Of a DNA stretch of 64,000 nt, positions 55,900 through 64,000 are shown in pieces. Source of the DNA: Diplocarpon mali (Eukaryota; Ascomycota; Leotiomycetes; Helotiales; Drepanopezizaceae); the NCBI GenBank assembly GCA_024741835.1, contig JAENRP010000086.1, positions 1-64,000 on the forward strand. Direction: 5' to 3'. The position numbers and the translations under genes are program-made. The notes under the pieces were generated by a model. The model searched no databases and was not told the DNA's origin. It saw only the letters and a list, made by a program, of their open reading frames with translations. How positions within the stretch are numbered: the first letter of the stretch is position 1; every line of letters begins with the position of its first letter.

Positions 55900-57000
55900 T
55901 GCGGTGTTGAGTTCGTGCTCCCGAATGCAGATTATAACGCGTTTGTTCTCCTACCGGCTAAGCACAGACACTAGGAACAGGTTGCTTGCTCTTGTAGAAT
56001 GCTCCTCAACACCGCGCCGCGATGCCCTCTAACTGCCTGTGATACAGCTTTCAAGAAGAGGCTGCTAGTGAGATTTGTGTTGCGATACACGTCGGATAAA
56101 TATTAGGTCAAAATTGCGACTGAAGGGTTTGGATCATCTAGATATGATGGGCGACAACAGGAGCGAATCGCGTCTGAATCGGAGTCAGCGAAGTGATCGA
56201 AATCAATTTCGGGTTTCTGGTTAACCACGGAGCTTCAGCAGGCATCAATTTCTAGAAGCCTTCGAAGTTGCTGATGTGTCAAGAGTTTGGCCTCAATGGG
56301 GCCGAAGAAGCGGAAGCATATGAAAGTAAGGTTTAGCATCGGTGACGGGTTTGTGACACATGACTGACGAAGTTTAGGCTTTTATTTTTCATCAGTCTTA
56401 TAATAATTTTGTGCACCGGGCAACGAACGCGTTCTTGAAATGAAGGAGCCATGGCGCTTACACGTAGTCGCTGGTTAGCCAAAATTGAGAATCGATTAAT
56501 AAACCGGCACGAGGCCACAAGGCACATAAACATCCTTGAGACTCCTCAACCTATAGCTAAAATATCTAATATTATCAAACTAACTGCTATTTCAAGCGAT
56601 GTAGTGTGAATGACTACAGGATATTGACCACGAGGTTGTATTTTGTTCTTAAATCGCCTTTCTTTGATTATCTTTTCGCAGGGTCTCTGATTTCTTTGGG
56701 CCTGTTAGCAAAATGAGCAAAATCGGTGTAGGTGAATTTCTATTTGGGAATCGATTAAAATGGCATTGAGCCACGAGGCACACCTATAACCAACTTTCCA
56801 TTGTCTTTGGGCATACTTGCCGATGAGGGAGCGACTCTATTACTATTTACGGGTTTGTTTTGAATTGATCTTTTGTTATAATACAAACAATATGTTTTAT
56901 ACATCATTCCTATACTCTAGGTTAGATTATGAATTGAGCAAAAGCAGCGTGGGTGATTTTGTATGCGATATGCATGCGTGCCGTATGGCCTGATGCTATT
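55900..57000. other. Right edge of the gene island, no gene
   Basis: GC content falls toward the right. Frames at 56333-56533 (-) and 56953-57159 (+) look random. Two weakly similar blocks around GAGCAAAATCGGTGTAGGTG (about 56715) and GAGCAAAAGCAGCGTGGGTG (about 56936) may be a diverged duplication. Confidence 0.45.
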
Positions 57001-57650
57001 TTAAATAATTTCGGTTTTTTACCCCTATTCGTTTTACATCATCTAGCAAAAGCGGAGAACGCTACAGTCGTATTAACTACAAGGAGAAATTGGTATAAAA
57101 ACTCCATAAATTTAGTATCTAGGTTGAAAACCCTATTCAGGACTCATTCCCTTAAATAAGAGTCGAACCTACACCTTACTTAATACTTATTCTTCGAAGT
57201 CTTAAGCAAGTACATTCTTAGAGAGGTGCTTTAGAGAGACAGAGTCACTTTAGGTTCCTTATCTTACACAAACCCTCTTTTTCAATGCGATTATTTTTTC
57301 ATTTATTTATTTCAACAGTCTTACTAGTCGGCGGCGGCTATCGATCATGACTCTTCTTATCGACATTAGCCGCGAGGCTTCGAAATATATCCTTTTCTCT
57401 CTTCCTTTTCCTTGTATACTATAGCCTGCCTTACTCCCCTGTATATTTATCAAGCCCATCCTCTAATCATAGGTGTATATCCGAATAATCCTAGAATGCG
57501 CAAGTAGAAATCGAGAGTAGCTTTATTTAGCTCAGGGTTGGATATTCGCAGTCGAAAGTATTTAGTCTCGGCTTGATAGACTCCTTAAAATAATCCGCAG
57601 GTTCGTAGGAGTCACCGCGTAGAGGTGTTGAGTCGTTGCCTTCTAAATGA
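57001..57650. repeat. Diverged AT-rich repeat, right copy
   Basis: This is the partner of 5530-6270, in the same orientation. The best match is the end block GGTTCGTAGGAGTCACCGCG...AGGTGTTGAGTCGT. No coding content is visible. Confidence 0.5.
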
Positions 57651-57794
57651 ATTCCGTTGTTAGTACATACTAGCCGGTCCGCCTTATTTCTGGCTTGGAC
57701 TTTGCTTAAAGTCAGTAAAAGCGAGTATTACAGGAGAGCAAGCTTCGTAGTTCGAATTCCAGCCGATAACCTTATCAAGATCATAGTTCTCGAA

Positions 57795-57927
57795 TTTATC
57801 CATATATTTATCCATATACCTATCCATATATTTATCCATATACCTATCCATATATCTATCCATATATTTATCCATATATTTATCCATATATTTATCCATA
57901 TATTTATCCATATATCTATCCATATAT
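57795..57927. repeat. 12-bp minisatellite abutting the Copia LTR
   Basis: About eleven tandem copies of a 12-bp unit (ATATTTATCCAT with T/C variants) end exactly where the Copia LTR begins (TGTTGCAGG at 57928). On the minus strand it reads as a Met-Asp-Lys/Arg-Tyr repeat, which I take as non-coding. Confidence 0.9.
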
Positions 57928-60175
57928 TGTTGCAGGAATGCCCGTCATATGTTTGTCATATGATCTGTTATATGATATATCATATATATAATGTGTTATA
58001 TGACTTGCCATATGACTTAGTGGCAGCCCTTGTTAAATAGCTCGTAGTTAGAGAGCTCTTATGAATTAAGATATAAGATACCTAATATCGTTGTTTGCAC
58101 CTTATACTTCTTCGTGCCCTCTTCTAGTTTACTATCAAGTTCACTATCAGAGAACCTTATTGCTATAGGTTATAAGCCCTATATGCCTATAAATAGCATT
58201 TGATAAATTCCATTAATTAGAGTCTCCCTTATAAATGAAAAGGCTGATTGATATTTTGAGTTTTACTTAACTAACGATATATAATAAGTGTCATTTTAAT
58301 AATAAAATAGTGGCTACTCCCCTTCTAGAGCGCTACGCAATAATCTAAGCTTATGCAAGATTCGTCACTATAGCTGAATTATTAAGACTAATAGCTGAGA
58401 TTACCAGCTTAATTGCTAAAAGTACTCTACTGCCTGAATCACCTATTTTTAAAGGGACTAATATATAGTACCCTAAACTCGAATTCAATAGTTCATCTCC
58501 TCCTCCTCCTCCTTCTCTACCCTTTCCTTTTGATAACTTTATATACAAATATATAAATAAGATATCGTTATTATCTTCGGCTGCCTTTAGCCTCCCTGAG
58601 TCTTAAAAGCTTAAAGGCGTAGAGGACTATAGCTAGTAGAGGAATAAGGTTTTAAACCTTGCAAAGTCAAACGCCTTAACTATATATCTTTATATAAAAG
58701 CTAGAATATATACTCTACTTAAGGTTGACTTATAGGACCGTTCTATTACAAATAAGGAAAGGGATAATTAAGTTAGATAAGAAGCTAAGGAATCTCAAAT
58801 GAAGCTTGCTATTATACTTAATTGCAAATTAAGCCTATTAGCTTATACAAAAGGCGATAAATCTGCCTTAGATATATAGGAAGCTCTTTAAAAATAGTAT
58901 AAAGGATCTGGAATAGTGCTTGAATATAACGCTATATAGACCTACGTTACTATTAAATATAACGACTTCAATTCACTTAAAGCTTATATCGTCGCCTTTA
59001 GGCTTTCAATCACTAAATTGGAAGCTTTCGACTCTGCCCCTCCCTCTTACTAGCACCCTATTATGTTTATTGCTAGCTATTCTAATAGATGGCCCATTTA
59101 GGCAGATCGATAATGCTTTAACCTTTGCTTAGCTATAGTAGCTGGACGAAAATCAAAGATCACGCTTAAAGCTCTTATTAAAGATATTACTAATAAAGCT
59201 CGAGCCTTATAAAGTTTAAAGATAAATAGAACCGTCTTATATAGTAACAAATCGGCTAGCAAGCCGCATTCCTCTAATAAGAAGTCAGAAAACAAGGGAG
59301 GTTTTAAAGACTTAAAGAAGAGTACCTCTAGGAATACTACCTCCTTCCCTAACTCCTCCTATCCTTATTGCAAGCAATTAAAGCTATACCATAAGGTAGA
59401 AGATTGCTTTATAATTAATAAATCGAAAAGAGAGGCTTAGGAGAAGGACTTAGGGAAAAAGTACGTATTTTATTACCTTAAAGGCAAGGACGATAAGTCC
59501 TTATCATTATTATTATTATTACTAAAAGGCAAGAAGCCTTTAAGGAAGACTCAGAAGGAAGACGAAGAGTCAGATAATGACCTCTTTAGGCATACTATGC
59601 TATTACTAATCCTAGGGCCAATTCTTACTTGCGAGCTAGGCCTAGGAGTCAATTCCGACTCTTCCCTAGGGCCAATTTCCACTCGCGGGCCGGGCCTAGG
59701 AGTCAGTTCTTCTACCTCTTGCTTCTTATCAAAATTAAGGAATCGTTAGCTATATAATATAAGTGCTAGTAAGCACGTCTTTAATAATCTCTCTAAGTTC
59801 ACTTCCTATACTGCTTAAGATAATCTACCCTCCTTAAGTACAGTTAATAGATCTATTCAACCTCTTAGTATTAGTATTTATAAAGTTAATATACTTAAAT
59901 CAAATGGAAAGGTATATATTCTTAAGTTAATTAATACTCTTTATATACCTTAATTACCTATCTACTTATACTTAGGTGGTAAACTTAATAAAATCAAAGG
60001 CTTCTATTAAAATGGCAAGCTGTTCTTATCTAATAAGAAGGAAATTTGCACTATCGATAATAATATATATATTAATAAGGAATAGCCTTCTATTGACTCC
60101 TTTGGTTATATAAGTAGATATGCTCTCCTAGCTATAATTGAGAATAGACCTCTTGATATTAAGCTCTAGCACTAT
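57928..60175 (+). mobile_element. Decayed Ty1/Copia retrotransposon, right copy (plus strand, truncated)
   Basis: This is the same element as 1-4724 in the opposite orientation. It begins TGTTGCAGGAATGCCCGTC, then shows a Gag region (a Pro/Ser-rich part near 58500), a damaged zinc knuckle (about 59360-59440) and a protease-like stretch near 59750-59810. Sequence corresponding to the part before the integrase continues until CACTA at 60175, where the Gypsy LTR interrupts it. It lacks the miniature element seen in the left copy and so supplies that insertion's empty site. Stops throughout fit RIP-type transitions. Confidence 0.85.
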
Positions 60176-60456
60176 GACGGCGGAAGCAAGGCACAAGTCG
60201 ATAAAGTCACTGAGATCAAGGCTGCCAAATCGTATAGAATTCAAAGCTAAGGAGTATGTACAAAGTAGGAAACCTCTCCCTTAATATGCCTCCTTAGCCT
60301 AAGACTTAGAAAGGTCGATTTCTACCAACTACTTATATTCTGCCTACTAAAGGAAAGGTATGATTATAAGACGTCGCATCTACTATATCAGTCATAGGTG
60401 CTTTGACAGTTCTCGTGCTCCTATCGCGACCATAGTACAACTGTGCTATAACATCA
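60175..60456 (-). repeat. 3' LTR of the Gypsy element
   Basis: On the minus strand the 282-bp LTR starts TGATGTTATAGCACAG and ends CCGCCGTCA (TG...CA). It is preceded by a purine tract complementary to 60457-60472 (GAAGGGGGGGG on the minus strand), as for a 3' LTR. Its outer edge abuts Copia sequence ending CACTA. Confidence 0.75.
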
Positions 60457-60494
60457 CCCCCCCCTTCTCAAGAAGCGAGGTGCCCTCATCTCGA

Positions 60495-61554
60495 CCAATT
60501 ATCAGATAAAGTCGTACATGATCCTATTTTCGACTCTATTGATAAAGCCCTTTATCTTTTCGTTTGTCGGATCCCTTTTAACACAGATAGTCTCGATAGC
60601 AGTCTCGACCAGTTCGTCCAAGTTGTCGAACGCGCTAACGAGCTTTCTATCGCGTAGATCCTTAAGATCGCGTTATTATCATTGGTTTTCGCGTATCTGT
60701 TCCAGCTAATCCATCTGGTTTGACTTCTATCGTTTGGCAAGGGTGCTAGCAGTAGTAGTAGGGGTGGCCTTCCTCTTCTATATAATAGCACAAGTGGCGA
60801 CTTGCCGTTATAGCTTATCGTTCTCGTCTTACAATATCTTAAGCTTCAGCTCGTCCTCCTCTACTTTAGCGCGCAAGGCCTTCAATTCGCAGGATTGTTC
60901 GCCAAGATCGTTATACAAGCGATTGAACTCGACTACCTTAAACAGTGTGACGAAGACCATATGGCCACCTTATATAAAAGTTCCTCCTTTAGCCTCGATC
61001 TTCGCGACCACTTTGTCAATATTAGCAGGCAGGCGTTCCTCGCTCTACGCAGCTTTCATAACCGTCTTCCAGATGCGCTATTTGGAGGCTCTGAATCTAG
61101 CAGGCCTTAGGTTAACCCACGTCTCGCCTTAGTCGGAGATGTTCTATCGTAGCTATCTCCGAAGGTTGTTCCTCAGGAGTCTCAACTTGCTAGGTCGTAA
61201 CTCCCGAATCATTGCGCCGTCCTTCCTCTTCATCAGCGTGCCATCCCTCTTTATCTTAATAGGCGTAGGTCGGTCATCTTCGTCATTCTCGTTCTCTAAC
61301 TCATCGCGGAGCCAGTTAAAAGGGACCTTCTTACTAAGGGTAGCGCTGTTTCTAAATGGGAAGGGGGTCAGGGTCAGGGTCGGCAAGGCAGCAGGTTCAT
61401 TATCTTCGTCCGTGAATAGGAGGGGCGTTAGTGATAGCAAGGCCGTAGGTTCGTCGTCTTTGTCGCTCTCGGATTCACTATTTGTATTACTTATAGCCGG
61501 GAGGGAAGAGGTGTTTCTAGCTAGCCTAGTTAGCGTTATAGGTTGGTCGTCCAT
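60495..61554 (-). pseudogene. Extra degenerate reading frame between Gypsy pol and 3' LTR
   Basis: One reading frame runs about 353 codons from an ATG at 61554, interrupted by a dozen or so stops that are all of transition type. The first 133 codons are intact and acidic, Ser/Thr-rich (SNTNSESESDKDDE). Later parts are charged and coiled-coil-like (ELKALRAKVEEDELKLKIL; LRDRKLVSAFDNLDELVETA). There is no membrane segment, so it is not an envelope gene in any usual sense. It may be a gag-like or accessory gene; I do not recognise it. Confidence 0.6.
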
Positions 61555-62089
61555 CAGCCGTTAGGCGAGGGCAGCCTGCATAAGGTCCTCCTTTATTAGG
61601 AAGGCCATAGCGTCTTCGACTCCAATCATAGAATCGTCTTACGTATTAAGGGAGTCGGTAAGCGCAAGGGCAGGCGTAGTGGTCTTATCGTTAGAGGGAA
61701 GGGGATTGTTTATTAGTTCGCTTATAGTAACGGTTAGTTAAGTAGTTCAGTTCAATAATATAGTATATGGCGGCAGGGCGGTAGGTCAGAAGAGCGAGTT
61801 GATTAATTTATAAAAGCAAAGCGAAGGTAGTAGAAAGGAGAAGTATTTATAAGGGAATAGATCTAGGCAGAAGTACTAGTATAGAACTAAGAACAAAGGA
61901 ATAGAACAGTAAAGAACAGCGAGTAGTAAGGCGGTGAATTATAAGAACAGTTTAAGGGAGGGTGGTCTTTATCATACGTTTTAAATAGGTGCATCGGCGT
62001 CCAGCGCTTTATTCCTAGTCTCTATTAGGGTTGAATCGCCATAAGGGTATCTACCGTTATCGCCAGCGCGTTTAGTGATAACCTTCGTT

Positions 62090-63955
62090 CTTAGGGGTAT
62101 TATCCAACGGGTGGTCTAGGTCGAGTTCGTCTTTAGAGGCGGCTTCTAGCTAGGTCTGCAATCTCGCCAGGGGCCTAGGGGCATCAGGGTAGTCAGAGTG
62201 GAACTTCTTAAGTAGTATAGCCGCGTTCTTAAAGTTGCTAGCAGGGTACTATTAATCGTCGGGATCCTATCCTACCCAGCTGACTTTATAATAGAGTTGT
62301 TTTCGCCATATATCAGACGCTAAGATTTGGTCGACTTCCTATTCCAGATAGGTGTCGATAACGATAGGTTCTGCCAGCAGGTTGATCTGCCCAGGCAAAG
62401 GGTTATTAGCAGCTTTCCTTAGTCTGTCGGCGTAGAAGACATTATATATTTAATAGGACAGGGGTAGGTCCACCTTATAAGAGTAGTAGATTAGACTAAT
62501 GATTTTAAAGGGGCCTACGACAGGGAAGTCGAGCTTATCGGAGGGTCGGTCTATTTTCCAAGCTCTCTTTATAATATACACTAGGTCGCCTAGGCCGAAG
62601 TCGGGTTAGCGTTGCTTTTTATTTGCTTATTTGAATTATCTCTCCTAAGCTGCTAGTATAGATTCTCGGGCAAACTGGACTGCTTTATCGATTCTTCTGG
62701 CCTATGCTTGCGCTTCTTCCCTATTTAGCTTCTCCTAAGGGTTCGAGTGCTTAGTAGTATAGGCGGTCCAGTCAAAATCCAAGCGGGGTTCGTAGCTGTA
62801 ATCGACTATAGAGGGAGAGAGGCCAGTTGACTCGTTCGGATAAGCGGCACCGGCGGCGTCTATAGCAAGGAGTAAGTCGGCCCAATCGTCCTAGAAGTAG
62901 TTAATAAAGGGGCGTAGTCGTATATCGATTATCTAATTGATAATCTCAGTCTGTCCGTCTATTTAAGCATATTCGGAAGTCAATAGCTAAAGCTTGACCC
63001 GCGCTAGCGTCAACAACTCGTTTATAAAGTCGGAGATGAACTAAGGTCCTCAGTCGCTAGTAATAGTAAGAGGGCTCCCTTTAAACCTCTAGATATATTA
63101 GTAAAATAGGGAGGCGGCGGTCTGCGCAGTAGCCTTCTTTATCATTAGTAAGCAGATATGCTACTTAGAGAGTCGGTCAACTACAACGAATATAGTATCG
63201 CAGCTATTGCTAATTGATCCAAGAGTATAGAAGTCCATAGACAGGTTGTCCCACGTACGTAAAGGGATAGGCAGTAGTTTAAGGAGTCTTAGCGTCTTAT
63301 CTCAAGGTTTATATAAACGTCGGCAGTCGTAATAGTTAGCGACGTACCTCTCTACGTCGCAGCAGTACGTAGGCCACTAGTAGTAGTATTAAAGGAACTA
63401 TATAGTCTTAGTTCTACCAGGGTGAGCTATCGACGTACTATTATGGATTTAGTAGAGTAGGTAGGTGCGGAGATTGTCCGGTTCTTTAGGAACTACTAGC
63501 CTTCCGTTATACAAGAGTAGTCCGTCCTCTAGTAGGGTCTAAGGAGTCTCTTTTCTAATAGCTTTCTCTCACTTTAGTTGCAGCGACTTATAGGTTCAGT
63601 TAGCGTTAAGGACTTCTTCTATTATTCAGAAGTTGTTAATAGAGGAGCGTTCCTTAAGGGTCGTAAGGTCGATTGAAGCTATTATAAGACGATCCTGAAC
63701 AATACTAGCTAGGTTAAGAAGCTGTCGGGTTCTCTCGGCTTCTCTTGCGACTTTCTAAGTAGGCGTGAGTTCGTCTTTCCGCAATAGTATATCGGCTATT
63801 GTATTCTCCTTTCTAAGGCGATAGGTGATCTGGTAATTATATCTTAAGAGTACGTCCATCCATCGGATTTGTCGTTCGTTAAGGAGTTTTTTAGTTCTAA
63901 AGTACTCTAGAGCCTTATAATCGGTAATCACTAGGAAGCTCGATATACTTCGCAA
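62090..63955 (-). pseudogene. Gypsy pol remnant: RNase H, integrase, chromodomain
   Basis: The RNase H end is an intact 66-codon stretch with LVITDYKALEYF and ENTIADILLRKDE. The integrase follows with the three acidic residues of the D,D-E core still recognisable, then a chromodomain with WRKQLYYKVSWVG. The pol frame ends near 62090. Reverse transcriptase would lie to the right of the window. Confidence 0.85.
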
Positions 63956-64000
63956 CTCTGCATCCTATTCTTTTAAAGCTAGTATAACCGCTAGCATCTC

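Larger units (their letters stand above)
60175..64000 (-). mobile_element. Ty3/Gypsy chromovirus-type retrotransposon, decayed, minus strand (runs off the window)
   Basis: Reading on the minus strand, an RNase H piece (63955-63755) leads to a zinc-binding and integrase core (about 63400-62750). The core carries MDFYTLGS, VVVDRLSK, SPLTIT followed by an SD.GP.F motif, and a GQTEIINQ motif, all in one frame. A chromodomain-like end (EVDQILASDIWRKQLYYKV, about 62340-62280) follows. After that come an extra reading frame (61554-60495), a purine tract and a 3' LTR. More than a dozen stops in these frames are TAG, TAA or TGA at places where one C-to-T or G-to-A change would make them. The element inserted into the right Copia copy. 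Chromodomain integrases target heterochromatin in known fungal chromoviruses. Confidence 0.85.

Noticed and set aside
57657..58040. Frames with Ile-His or Met-Asp-Lys-Tyr repeats
   Set aside because: They are translations of the 12-bp minisatellite and are open on both strands for that reason.

Overview
The window looks like a chromosome segment of a filamentous ascomycete (Pezizomycotina). It has short introns of about 42-170 nt with GT..AG ends and CTAAC/CTAAT branch sites, closely packed housekeeping genes, and AT-rich transposon islands whose reading frames are broken mostly by stops explainable as C-to-T or G-to-A changes, the pattern left by repeat-induced point mutation (RIP). Protein resemblance suggests a Leotiomycetes-like fungus, but that is an impression only.

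Layout. 1-4724 is a decayed Ty1/Copia element on the minus strand carrying two nested insertions: a pair of ~500-bp tandem units (498-1497) and a miniature LTR element (2177-2801) with a target duplication. About 4725-7170 is a transition zone holding a diverged repeat that recurs near 57.0-57.65 kb. About 7.17-55.9 kb is a gene-rich island. 57928-60175 is a second copy of the same Copia element, on the plus strand and so inverted relative to the first. It is cut by a minus-strand Ty3/Gypsy chromovirus (60175 to beyond the window end) that carries an extra degenerate reading frame between pol and its 3' LTR.

The island holds 12 recognised intact genes, one recognised pseudogene and three unrecognised genes. 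In order: CLIP-170-like CAP-Gly protein (+), BAR-PH-ArfGAP protein (+), C2-domain protein (+), Kin4-like kinase (-), proteasome beta-7/Pre4 (-), HCNGP-like protein (+), Chk2/Cds1 checkpoint kinase (+), Mdm31-type mitochondrial protein (-), Pno1/Dim2 (+), Hsp20 (-), RRM-YTH RNA-binding protein (-), a ~6.8 kb stretch without a recognisable gene, proteasome beta-6/Pre7 (-), phosphatidylinositol 4-kinase Stt4 (+), a broken SAM methyltransferase, a small membrane protein (-), a small unknown protein (+) and a 531-residue unknown protein (-). Multi-exon models were built by hand from splice signals; those given with exon lists keep the reading frame across every junction.

Themes. Several genes serve polarity, microtubules and membrane traffic (CLIP, ArfGAP, Stt4, C2 protein). 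Others serve cell-cycle or DNA-damage control (Kin4-like, Chk2) and protein homeostasis (two adjacent-ring proteasome subunits, Hsp20). Three head-to-head pairs share short promoters: PRE4/HCNGP, MDM31/PNO1 and PRE7/STT4. I found no CRISPR array, rRNA or convincing tRNA. No wholly new system is evident; the most unusual material is the nested transposon structure at both ends.
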